From Zasmidium citrigriseum (taxonomy: Eukaryota; Ascomycota; Dothideomycetes; Mycosphaerellales; Mycosphaerellaceae), in contig NHNW01000018.1 in the NCBI GenBank assembly GCA_002786025.1, forward strand, positions 62,001 to 126,000: DNA of 64,000 nt, given 5' to 3'. The notes under the pieces were generated by a model, which was given only the letters and a program-made list of their open reading frames with translations, made no database searches and was not told where the DNA came from. Below, in pieces: positions 9,706 to 19,909 of this stretch. Within the stretch, counting starts at the first letter, position 1; each line of letters begins with the position of its first letter. The position numbers and the translations under genes are program-made.

Positions 9706-10969
9706 TGTGCAGGTTGAAGGTGGAGATTGGTGGTGGTCGTGGTATGGATTCAATGAGCCTCCGCTCCTCGGCGCTGGAGTTTGCGCTGTCGTAGATGCTT
9801 TTGATGCTGCTATCGCAAATGTCGGTAGTCGAGTGTCAACAGACCCAGCTGGAAGGTCTGGAACCCGGTAGTGTTGGTGTGCTGGTGCTGGACTGGAATG
9901 TGGGCAATCTGGCTTGTGATCGAACTTCGGACTGTCTCCTGAACTGCGGGCTTCTCCTTCTGAACGAGCGACTGAATAGGCGGAAAAGAGCGACACGGAC
10001 AATAGCACAAAAGAGTGAAGTGCAATGTCCAGCAAAAAGAAAGCCTCAACACGTGAAGGAAGGAAGTCGCGTGTGAAGTCGAAGTTCGAAAATCAAAAGC
10101 AGAAGTCGCTCTTCTGCAAGAACGAAAAAGCCGTTTGCTCAACCGGCTCCTTGAAAACGTCCGCCTATCGGTATCGCAGCCTCAACACGCGACGCCCACT
10201 GACCCTTCTCGAGCCAGTGCTTGCCTATATCAAATCTGAATATAGATTAGCTGTGGATCCTGCCAGCGGGACGGTGCGTTGGCTTCCGATGGGGTTATTC
10301 TCGCGTGGACGAATGGAGTTGCGGGAGAGGGCGTTTGGGTGTGGTCTGCGCGACGATGGTCCTGCGGGTGGATAGGGGCGAGGTGGGTTTCGGAGATTTG
10401 GACGGGAGGAGCCGCCGTCGGCTCGGGATGCCGATAAGGCGGGAGCATGTGATGATCGACTTTGAAGGTTTTCGAGAATCAAGTCTGCAGGTAGTCAAGT
10501 CTGCAGGTAGTCCTATTATTCAAAACTTGAGATAGCTGTGAGTATGCCTTTCGTTGAGACAGGACATTCGTAGGCGTTCAATCAGTACAGCGGGAAGAGA
10601 AATGTTTGTCGGAGCAGCTGAAATCGTATCGGCGGCGTCCAAACGCAGGGCCTTTCTTTGTTGATGTCTGTCAGATCTCGTCGCATGTTTTGTATCATGT
10701 CCTTGTCTGAGATGCCTGTGAAAAAAGGACCAATGTCGAAGAGTCGATTGAGTCGAGCATGTGAAGTTGCGAAATAGTGTTTCGCTAGCGAAAAGCTTGG
10801 CGGTGCGGGATCGCGGGGCGATGAACTTTGTGCGGCTTCACTTCAACATCGACTCATTCTTTTCGCAGTCACTCACCAACAGCAACTCCGCCCACACGCG
10901 ACCGCCTCAATACCAAACACATGCCCGACCGGTGACATTCATTCATAGTGCCCGCCACACTCACCCACC
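9706..10969. other. Divergent promoter region before RPC34
   Basis: A 1.26-kb spacer between diverging starts. It includes a perfect 16-bp tandem duplication at 10479-10510. Open frames here look random. CA-rich leader sequence precedes 10970. Confidence 0.45.
10479..10510. repeat. 16-bp perfect tandem duplication
   Basis: The unit TCAAGTCTGCAGGTAG occurs twice head to tail with no spacer, inside the spacer upstream of RPC34. It may be simple slippage or a duplicated protein-binding site. Confidence 0.8.
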
Positions 10970-12094
10970 ATGGCGAACCCAGACGAAATCTCAAACGACG
11001 CCGATGCGCTCTACACCGTAGTCGCCAAATCGTCCCTCGAAGAATCCACAGGCGTGCGCAGCAAGGTCTTCTTCCAAGATGACTTGCTCAAGCTCGCAGG
11101 CGTCGACAATGCCAAATCCCTCATGCCGCTCATCCAGCACCTCACCAATAGCGGCCTTTTCAGAACTTTGCGACAGGCCGGAAAGCTGGGATGGAGCGCA
11201 AGACCGCGGGAGGCGGCCAGGCAAATCGTCACCCTGGATAGGGATGACAAGCAGATCTACGAGATCATTGAAGAGTCGCATACCACCGGTATCTGGTCGA
11301 GGGAGCTGAGGAAGAAGACGAGCATGGCCACCAATGCCGTCACGAAGTCGCTCAATCAGATGGAGAAGAGGAATTTGATCAAGAGTATCAAGAGTGTGAA
11401 GAATCCGGCTCAGAGAACGTACATGCTGTTTCATCTAGTGCCGAGCGAGGACGTGACGGGAAACAGCTTCTTCGACAGTGGAGATCTGGACGAGAGCTTC
11501 AGAGACGAGTTGATGAATCTGATCGTGTTCTGGGTGCGAACGCAGAGTTGGGCAGAGAGCAAGAAGAAGGGTAGGAAGGCGCCAGTCTCGCCAACACTGA
11601 CTGCAGACGATGTGGGTGGCAAGAAGAGGAAGCGTACGGAGGACATTGAGGATGCAGGCCGAAGTGTCGTCCAACGTCGATCTGCGAAATACGACCCCGA
11701 GACCGATTTCCCGCAGCTTGTATACCGAGCTGGCACTCACAACTACCCAACCGCCGAAGACATTCACAAGTTCCTCACGAACTCGGATGCGATCAAGCCC
11801 ACGAAGGCCGCCTCTCTGACGGTGGCTGAGATCCAGGGCTGTATTGATGTGCTCTGCTGGGACGAGAAGCTGGAGCGGGTACCGAACAGGGATGGCATAG
11901 CATGGGGGTACAGGACCGTGCGAGGCGTGTCCTTCAGGCCTCCTGGTGCTGCTCTGGACGAGTATGTCGAGCATCCAGGAACGGGCTTGACGCAGGCTCC
12001 ATGTGGTCGGTGTCCCGTTTTCGACCTCTGCCATGATGACGGACCGGTCAACCCACAGGATTGCGTCTACTTCGAGCAATGGCTGAGAGCATAG
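10970..12094 (+). CDS. RPC34: RNA polymerase III subunit RPC34/RPC6
   Basis: A single exon encodes 374 residues. The N-terminal half contains tandem winged-helix domains (around residues 10-85 and 90-160) with the conserved TLDRDDKQIYEIIEES and GIWSRELRKKTSM segments. The C-terminus has the Cys cluster CGRCPVFDLC...DC that ligates an iron-sulfur cluster in RPC6 proteins. A Lys/Arg-rich linker near residue 220 (GKKRKR) could act in nuclear import. The subunit belongs to the RPC82/34/31 initiation subcomplex and contacts TFIIIB. The start context CACCATGG is strong. A tRNA-Leu gene, a target of the enzyme, lies 19 kb away, but this proximity has no evident meaning. Confidence 0.94.
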   Translation: MANPDEISNDADALYTVVAKSSLEESTGVRSKVFFQDDLLKLAGVDNAKSLMPLIQHLTNSGLFRTLRQAGKLGWSARPREAARQIVTLDRDDKQIYEIIEESHTTGIWSRELRKKTSMATNAVTKSLNQMEKRNLIKSIKSVKNPAQRTYMLFHLVPSEDVTGNSFFDSGDLDESFRDELMNLIVFWVRTQSWAESKKKGRKAPVSPTLTADDVGGKKRKRTEDIEDAGRSVVQRRSAKYDPETDFPQLVYRAGTHNYPTAEDIHKFLTNSDAIKPTKAASLTVAEIQGCIDVLCWDEKLERVPNRDGIAWGYRTVRGVSFRPPGAALDEYVEHPGTGLTQAPCGRCPVFDLCHDDGPVNPQDCVYFEQWLRA

Positions 12095-12775
12095 GTGTTT
12101 GGATTGGACTTTCTTGATATTTAGCGATGGCGCTGGCGGAGCTTCAAAAAGGCAGATCGGGACAGTTCGATCGTGATGAATACCAGTGATACTACCTCTC
12201 TCGGCAAGGCTTGCCCCTGCGCTCCACATCTCTGTTTAGCGATTATGCCCACCATCAAGGCGAATGCTTGGACTTTCATCCGTAAAAGTGCCGATCTTTT
12301 CGAGTGGGGAGGCCCTCTCGAAGCTCCGTCTAGGGACTGGGCAATCGCTGGGACCAACAGTGTTCTCGGGCCTCGAGCCTGTATCTCAAAACACCAATTT
12401 GCTCTTCGTTGCCATAGACTCGAGCGTCGACTTGGAAAAGTTGGACATATCACTGAAACCCACGACTCCACCACAGTGACACAGTGACCTTCGTGTTGCT
12501 CTTGTGACGTGGCTGCAGTCTCTGCCGCGCCTGCCCATCAAGAACAGTCTGATGACATCGCTCCTGCCTTGGACCAGCGGCCTCGCATAGATGGTCTGCG
12601 GAAGGGGGGTTGGGGGGTGGCTGAGCTCGGCCATGCTGCATGAGCCGCTCTTTGTGCAACACACCATCAGCTCCTTCTTCAGGCTGGTGCAGTCAACTCC
12701 AGTCCGACTCCTCATCCACTGTGCCTTCACACTTTTCGTCGCTATTGTCGCTCATCTGGATTTTTTCTCCTCCCC
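12095..12775. other. Intergenic, no gene supported
   Basis: A 680-bp spacer with short overlapping frames only. It contains the promoter of the STAND-N-domain gene. Confidence 0.4.
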
Positions 12776-15383
12776 ATGGCTGAAGTCTTCGGTGCGGTCG
12801 CCAGCGGCGCCGGCCTCGTTTCACTGGCGCTACAGCTCGGAGAGTCCGCCGTGAAGCTGAAGCGCCTCTGCGACCAAGCCGAGAAGGCTCCCGAAGCTTT
12901 ACGCCGGTTGGGAGACCAGCTCAACCTCCTTTCTCGCCTACTCCAAGATATCGACGTCTTGCAAAGCCAGGGAAACATGACGACATCGGCCACCCTCCCG
13001 CAATGCCTTTATCACTGCCAGATCGTTACCGGAAAGGCCGCAGTCTATATCAGGGATGTCGAGAGCATTTCAATCAAGAAAAAGTTCTCAGGACGTATCT
13101 ATGCGGCTCTACGAATGCCCGATATAAGCGGCCTTTGCAAGGATATCGATAGGGCTGAGATCAGCCTCATGCTTGCGTTGCAGGTCGGTCTGCAGCGATC
13201 GCTTCTGGCTTCGAGCCAGGCTGTTTCGCACCAAATAACAACACTTTCCGCTCTGCAGCAGCCGCCAGCGCACCACGATATCCAGAGTCAGCATACCGTT
13301 GGTGGCTCCATCGGCGAGACTGAGGCAACGAAAGTGATTCGCAAGCCGCATTGCAGGCGACAAAGCAGCGGCTACCGTTGTGATGTAAAGCTTTTATTCA
13401 GGCTTCGACTAGCATGGTTCAATTGGAAGATGTGGAATTTCTCTGTATGGAGCTGTCGAGGAGACTGGGGATACGACTTTCGATGCAATAACTTGGTTCC
13501 ATACAACTCCCTTGTGTTCTGGCACGCAGAAGGTGGGGACGCTCTGGCGCTGAGAAAGATGTTCAGCGAAGGCACAGCATCGCCATACGATACAAGGATC
13601 GATACAAGGAGATGGCCTCAGGGCAGAAAGGTGGAATCCGTGTTCGATGTGAGTCTTGTGGCGTTTCCATTTGTTGTAATCGTATCTGACATCTGTCAAC
13701 TAGTGCCTAGACGTCTGTACGCCCGTCGACACTTTTGCAGTGATCTTGGAAGCAATGCGCACCGAAGACCGCGCACATACCTCTGCAACCATGTTAAGAC
13801 ATCAAGGAGGAGGGTTCTCAAATGTCGGGGAAGCCGCCACGGAGATCTTGGCGTACTTTGCAGAGAGCCAGTCTATAGACCTGGCTGAGGTCATGCCTAG
13901 ATATCACAGCTGGTCCGGTACAAACATTCTTGCTATTCTGCCTATCTTACAACGTAACTTGGTCGACTTCCACCACGACTGGCCACTCGAAACTTGGTTC
14001 GAATCGACTTTGTACCTGATCTGGCGAAAGGTCTCAGGCTCGACCTGGAAGGAGTTTTACAACATCTCTGCACAGGTGTTGTTGCAACATTGCTCTCGCG
14101 GCAAGGACCTTCAAGTATTGTTCAGATTGGAAACTGGATACAGCGTTTTACACTACCTCGCCTCGCTAATCGGCAGTGCGGCAGGCAGAGGCGTGGAGTT
14201 GTCAGAGGCTGGTGCATGCACTGAGCTGTTTATCTCGTTGCTGAGAGTTGCCCACGACGCCTTGTTGTTACACGAGATTTACTCTTCATCGTTCATGGGC
14301 CATTACGAGATGACACCATTTGAGAGCTTTTGCAGCTCCTTCATTGGGCAATATAAAGCCATCCTGGTCCAAGATCGTCCTCGAGCACTGCCGCATCGGG
14401 AGTTGCTGTCAGTGTGGACTCAGCTCTTACGAAACGGAGGGATTGACTCTGACCAATTTTTCCAACACGAAATGAAGGCCTCAAATGGATACCAGCGACA
14501 TAGACGTCTCTCATCGGATGGCGTTGGCGAGCTCTATTTGGAATACAGCGGAGTATACTGGGATGGCGAGAATACGGAATGGTACCTAGACGCAGAGTAT
14601 CGCCTGGAACTAAACATCTGGCAGCTTGAGACGTGTTTACCCCCGGGCGCCTGGCCGCCGTCACGATATATGTTGCCGACTATATTCTGGTATCCAAGGT
14701 GGGACCCTCCAGAGCAACAAGAGGGCAATTGGGTGCTACTGGACACTATCAACGCGGCTTTGCCCGAGACATATATCGATCATCTCTTCAAAGTTGAGGA
14801 AATCCGCAAGGAGTGGTTCTGGCGGCCGCAGCGTAAGGGAGACGATGTCTGTGGGGAGAGCAGATTTGTTTGCGACGACGACGAGCTTGACCGATTTGGT
14901 CGCGCTGTAAGGCCATCTCGCCAACGCAGTCGCAGCGAGCCTCCAGTCTTGTTGCAAGCGTACAATGCTCGCCAAGGTGTCCTCGCGGGAAGCATGGTGT
15001 CCTGCCATCAGCATACAAGGTGGACGCTCAAGTATGGGATAGAGCCTTCGAGAGGGGGGGAATGCGGGGACGAGCGGTGTTGCACCAGAAGATTCCCCCA
15101 TGATCCGGATGTTTACGACTATGGGCGACTTCTTTCAAGTTGGAAACTCTGGAAGCAGTTCATGGACAGCCACAAAGTATACCCGGCACGATGCGGAGAA
15201 TATTTCCGACCTTCACCAGACAGACAACAAACCTACGCAGGGTTTCGCGTGATTGACGAAGACGATATCTCGGAAGTGGCTGGGCACCCGAATCGTTGGA
15301 AGTCCTGCGTATGCGATGAATTCCCGGACTGCGAGCATCAGCGGTACTATCTCGAGTCTCTAAGGAACATGGGAAAGATATGA
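12776..15383 (+). CDS. STAND-type fungal N-terminal domain protein, no NTPase
   Basis: Two exons, 12776-13648 and 13704-15383, are joined in phase 0 across a 55-nt GTGAGT...TAG intron, giving 850 residues. Residues about 1-130 (AEVFGAVASGAGLVSLALQLGESAVKLKRL) match the helical N-terminal domain of fungal STAND/NLR proteins, an effector-type bundle. The remaining 700 residues are Trp-rich and show no Walker A, NACHT, NB-ARC or obvious ankyrin/WD repeat. The C-terminal third has a Cys/His-rich stretch (for example ECGDERCCTRRF). This architecture is common among unstudied fungal proteins; a role in self/non-self or cell-death signalling is only inference from the domain. Confidence 0.75.
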
Positions 15384-15909
15384 GAACAATGGACTCAGAG
15401 ACTCTCAAACATGAAAGTATCAGTCCAACTCGACTCTACCATTTCCTTCCATTTACCATCTGCAAGCAGCAGCTCTAAAAGACCGTCTACCCTTCATCGA
15501 ACAACTATCTAGTAAACAAACATACAAGAAGTGTCCCGTACACCTATCCTCACAACTACGTCTCCCATCAGTGGCTGCCATATCCGGCACCATACCAGCG
15601 CTGCAGGGTTAATTGCCCTTGGGAAAGAGATACAACCCAGACCACTCACCAACACAAACCTGTTCAACACCCACTCACCAAGCGAAAGAGATTTTAAGAG
15701 AGCGTAAGATACCCCATTCTCATATCATAAGATCTACAAATCATCAAGCCAAGCAAAGGTCGCTCTCCGAAGAGTGCGCCCTCGACTCAACCAACAAAAG
15801 GACTTGCAACCCGTTGTACATCTAAGGAGTGTCCCGTGCATCCACCCTCCCTTCACCCTCCCTCATGTCGTGAACCAGCGCTGCAGGCCGGTGCTCGAAA
15901 TTCCCCCAT
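15384..15909. other. 3' flanks with a spaced sequence duplication
   Basis: Convergent 3' regions. Two short elements recur in the same order: GTGTCCCGT at about 15532 and 15830, and ACCAGCGCTGCAGG at 15594-15607 and 15874-15887. This suggests an old duplication of about 290 bp beside the secreted-protein gene. Confidence 0.5.
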
Positions 15910-16350
15910 CTAGGAGGAGAGCAAGTCGATGGTGATCGGGACGTTGACTTGGTTGTTGTTCAGGATGTCGCAGAGGAGGAGCTGTTGTCATGTCAGCAAC
16001 CCAACACGCCGGAATGATTTCTGGGAGACTCACGTTGACAAGACCCAACTGTCCAATGTTGGAGCAGTCGCTGTACTTGTCTGGCTTGTCGGAGGGGCAC
16101 TTGTCTTTTGCTATTCACACAACTCCATCAGCTTCTCTCACAAAAGTTGGACGGATTGAGACTTACGCTTGCAAGGCGAGCACTTGCTCTTCTTGCCCTT
16201 GGGGCAGCAGGCACCAGAGTTCCCGCGAGCGAAGATCTCGACAGAGGCCTCTGGGTTGGGGGAGGCTTCAGCGAGAGCTGCTGGGTCCGCGGCTGGGGCG
16301 GCGGCGGCGATGGCGCTGAGGCCGAGGAGGGCGATGAGGGAGAGTTGCAT
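15910..16350 (-). CDS. Small secreted cysteine-rich protein
   Basis: Three exons (16350-16167, 16110-16034, 15981-15910) with canonical introns of 56 and 52 nt give 110 residues. A signal peptide (MQLSLIALLGLSAIAAAAPA) is followed by an acidic spacer that may be a propeptide, then a region with seven Cys: ACCPKGKKSKCSPC, KC, DC and LLLC. The count and spacing do not fit the eight-Cys hydrophobin pattern. The first intron has two in-frame acceptors six nt apart (16111 and 16105), so two isoforms differing by two residues are possible. A TATATAAA box lies about 110 nt upstream. An effector-like or wall-associated role is possible but unproven. Confidence 0.72.
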
Positions 16351-16740
16351 TTTGGCTGGTTGTTGGGTTGGTTGGGTTAGGGTTGAAGTGATTGTTGTTG
16401 TGAGTGAATGAAGTTGCTTGCTGATGGTTCTGTTTCTCCAAGGCGGTTGACGAAGGGGTTTATATACCCTTCGTCGCCATGTCAATGCCTCTCGTCGTTC
16501 GATCGATCATCGCCCTTCTTCCGCATTCATCGTCGTCCCGTCCCATCGTCACATCAGTGCTTCCTCTGCAGCAGCATACCAACCAACGTAACGTAATCCC
16601 ATCTACCCATCCATCGCCCATGACATTGACCCTTTCCTCTTTTGGCGAACGCCACAATGTTTCGGATTACGATACCCAAATCCCCCGATGCCTAAACTTC
16701 ATGCACGATCCCGCTGGCATGCATGGCTTATAGCGCATGC
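16351..16740. other. Promoter region of the secreted-protein gene
   Basis: Upstream region of the minus-strand secreted-protein gene, with its TATA box at 16459-16467. I see no gene. Confidence 0.45.
16459..16467 (-). promoter_or_regulatory. TATA box of the secreted-protein gene
   Basis: GTATATAAA on the minus strand, about 110 nt before the ATG at 16350. Confidence 0.55.
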
Positions 16741-18560
16741 ACTCCAATGATCCGCATCCTACACCTCACAATTCCCCAACCTCAATACCATCAACCTTTC
16801 TTCAGAATCAATAACATTCGTCATGCTATCGACCAATCCGTCAACAAAGACATCATCTTTCGTCTCCTGAGACAAATTCTTCGCCACAAACTTGGCATCC
16901 TCCACACGCACGACTCGCACCAAAGTTCTTACCAGCATAAAAGCAAGTTCCCGGTCTCCTTGGATGCGAGTGAGCCGGCTTCTTCCTGGCCCTACAGGAA
17001 CATGCGCCCTAATGCGGTGCTCGATTTGGTGTATTTTGCATCCAACGGGTGAGCTTCCCGCAGGAGTGGACGCCACGAGCGATCGGCATGCATGCATGCG
17101 TGTGTTGTAAGGCTGCCGGATTGGGGTAGTCAAGTTTTTGGCATGTTGGGAGTGCAGTGGAAGTCGAAGTTACCGTCGATGATGAGTCGGTTGATGTCGG
17201 GCTCGTTGAGCGTATACGGTGATTGGCAATGGCGGTGAGTGTCCGCTGTTTGTCAGTAGTACAGATTGTAGAGCTCAGCCTCGTCATCTCGCAACACCCC
17301 AACAAAGAGAAGATCATCGGACACGACTCCGTCCATGCCGATATAGGACGTAGCATTTCCCTGGATCGACAGCGACACGTGAAGCCACGGCCCAGACTTT
17401 TCCGTCCGTTTACTGTCAAGGATAGCATGTGCGTCGAGCACTGACCCCGACCCAAGAATTCGCAGAACATGACCACGAGGCGCACGGCTTGCCGGCTGAA
17501 ATGCATCGCATGGCAGCATGGCATGACATCCGTCTTGCTTGATGGTTGCTGAGTCGTCCGCGGGCTCATTGAATAGGGAAGAGATCGCTGCTCCAGTCCG
17601 ATGAGATGCGATCTAGGCCTTGGTGTTGATGCTGATGGTCTTCACTCTTGGCCGGCAGACCGCTATTACTGCAACGAGGGATTTAGTCGACAAACTCGCG
17701 AGAATACCCAAGGATGCACAGTGTGCGATCGCTCTCGAGGGCCCAAGATCTCATCACGGACCTGAGAGAGTTCTGTGTAGCTTCGCGGATGCGGATGTCC
17801 GTCGATGACCAGGCTTCAACTCAGGAACGAAGTTGAGACTCAAACACGTCCTGTCTCATCCATCAGGAACAGGTCGTCTCGCAACATGGTCGACCTGGTA
17901 GTCGCCATTGGACAATTCTCCGTGATGTTTGCCGTCAGAACCGTACGATATGGCCGGGAAGCGTATGTGGAGACCTGTTTACGGGTTGTTACATTGGAGA
18001 TGAGTTGTTTGCGGCGAAACTCCCTGCGTCTCAAGCCGTGATGGCGGTAAGCTGCCTGTCTTGGGTAGTATTCCATTCCAGTGATGTGGAGTCCGCACGG
18101 TCTGCTCTTCGAGTCGAGGGCCGGACATACTCGCTGTGCATTGTCGAAAGTCTCCCATAGCCACGCCATCATATGGTCTTCCTTCGTTCCCGATCTGGAT
18201 ATACGAACTTGCGAGACCAGGATATGCCATACCGACCCAACAAATGGGAATGGTAGAAGTAAATTCGCCGGACAAGAACACCGTAATCATGCGGTTTTCT
18301 CAGCGTTAGATCCCTGATGCCCAACTCTCAACTCCCCACAAGATCCACTGTTATGCCCGTGGGATTCCGAGATGTCGAAATGTCGTAGGAAGTGCGGTGC
18401 CACGTCAGGAACAGGAGAGATGTAAGCAGGAAGTATGCTCTCCAGCGATGCAGGAGGGAAAGAGTCGCCGTCGAGCTCCACTCTTGTCCCCGCGGACGGC
18501 CAGTAAGACGGCGTTGTGTATGGGTCGATGTGCTGCAGTCAAGAAAAGCGCGCAGTCAGC
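16741..18560 (-). pseudogene. Possible decayed multi-exon gene, family unknown
   Basis: Minus-strand blocks read like real protein but lie in different frames and are broken by stops: a block near 18540-18290 (PYTTPSYWPSAGTRVELDG, then SPVPDVAPHFLRHFDISES), one near 18305-18175 (DYGVLVRRIYFYHSHLLGRYG), one near 17500-17253 (IGMDGVVSDDLLFVGVLRDDE) and one ending at 16759. A TTGACTGCAG acceptor-like site precedes the first block. I could not build a full frame-consistent gene. It may be one degraded gene or several fragments; some breaks could be introns I misplaced. The strand and extent are tentative. Confidence 0.3.
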
Positions 18561-19537
18561 AAAGGAATCCCAAGGAGCCAGGATCAGGGGTATTGAGATC
18601 CTAAACCGCCACATGCGCATCGGGATGCGGCATCGAACCTTCCCCACAACCCAGGCACGCCGGCCAGCCAGCCAGGCCAGACCTCATCCTTTCTCTATGT
18701 TTACTTTCATACCGCTGCGGTCTTCAAGTCACGACCATGGTACTCTATGCCTCGTGATGCTCACGAGCGAAAAGAGACTTTCACGTCGAGCGCCACCGAC
18801 GGAACGGCTCACACGTGCTCGAGGCAATAGACTTGGGAAACAAGCACGGTCTCCAAGTCAGTGAGCACGTTGCTCCTTCTCTCCTGAAGAGTATGACATG
18901 AGATGTTATCATCCAGGCGCCACCGACATAATGCACTCAGCAGCCTGTCCATCCTCTTTGCCCAGCAGTAAGCCATCTCAGCATTGAATCGCGAGAGGAG
19001 CCAAGACCGGCCTCATGCTCGCGAGCGTCCATGACTACAGCGCATGCCGAGTCTCCAAAGCAACCGAATTGCTGTGAGGACTTCGAGTCCAAGGAGATCG
19101 ACATCAGCAGAGCCGGCGTGGAGAATGTCCAGGCTCAAAACACACTGCTGTAGAGGTGGGCGAAACCTGGAAGATACGACATATCGCCGATTCCGGAATC
19201 GTACGAATGCATTCCAAAGCAGCATCAAGTCCTGAAGACGTCCTCCGAATGCATGTCCATCAAAGTCCCCCGTGCTTGGCGTTCAGACATCTTCTGCTCG
19301 AGACGTTCGCTTCAGTGAGTCAAGCATGTGGTCATGAAAAGCCGGCGACCGGATCAGAACTGCCGTTGAAAGCATTGAGATGTCGAGCATACCGATCAAG
19401 AAATACCGCCCGCCAGAGTCCTCGCAAAGACGGATTCAGAACACGACGAATGTCCATTGAGTCGATCGCTGCAGTAAGAGCCCCATCTGCGCGCAGTCAG
19501 CAAAAGCCCGAGAAGGAACAAAGAGTCAGGGGTCATC
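18522..19537. repeat. Diverged direct duplication (about 75 bp, 940 bp apart)
   Basis: Segments at about 18522-18592 and 19461-19537 share GTCGATNNGCTGCAGT, GCGCGCAGTCAGCAAA and TCAGGGGT in the same order. On the minus strand both resemble the end of an intron plus an exon start, so a gene fragment may have been duplicated. Confidence 0.45.
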
Positions 19538-19909
19538 CCATCAACACCCAACGCCACAGATGCGTTCTCGCAACTTACCCATCAGACGGATGTCTCCTAT
19601 AGAAAGCTGACGACATGTCCAAGGGATTCCATCTCTTCTCATCATCGTCATTTTCCTCCAAGCTGCTCAAGGAACGTCGTGTTCCTGGCTTCAATGGTTC
19701 GCACACAATAAGAGAGAACAGGACGAAAAGGTCCCCTCGAGATCAAAATAAGTATGTCATTTCCGCCCTGAACCCAGGCTCAATCATGCCCTCTTGAGCC
19801 ATGTACCACTAGGTATGAGAGCGCCAGGCGCCAAGGCTATGCACATCAAAACGAAACTCGTCTCAACCCACGCCTATCCATTCCCTTTCGTGTCTTCTTT
19901 TGCTCCAAC
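18593..19909. other. Gene-poor stretch, possible remnants
   Basis: No intact gene. A minus-strand open frame at 19228-19013 (with VLSLDILHAGSADVDLLGL) looks protein-like and may belong to a second decayed copy of the neighbouring pseudogene. The right end is the 3' flank of RPN11. Confidence 0.3.

Noticed and set aside
15910..16350. Hydrophobin call for the secreted protein
   Set aside because: Seven Cys in a CC-C-C-C-C-C order do not fit the eight-Cys hydrophobin pattern.
16759..17133. Cytochrome P450 C-terminus
   Set aside because: A GPGR...ELAF-like stretch recalls the haem region, but the essential Cys and flanking pattern are missing.
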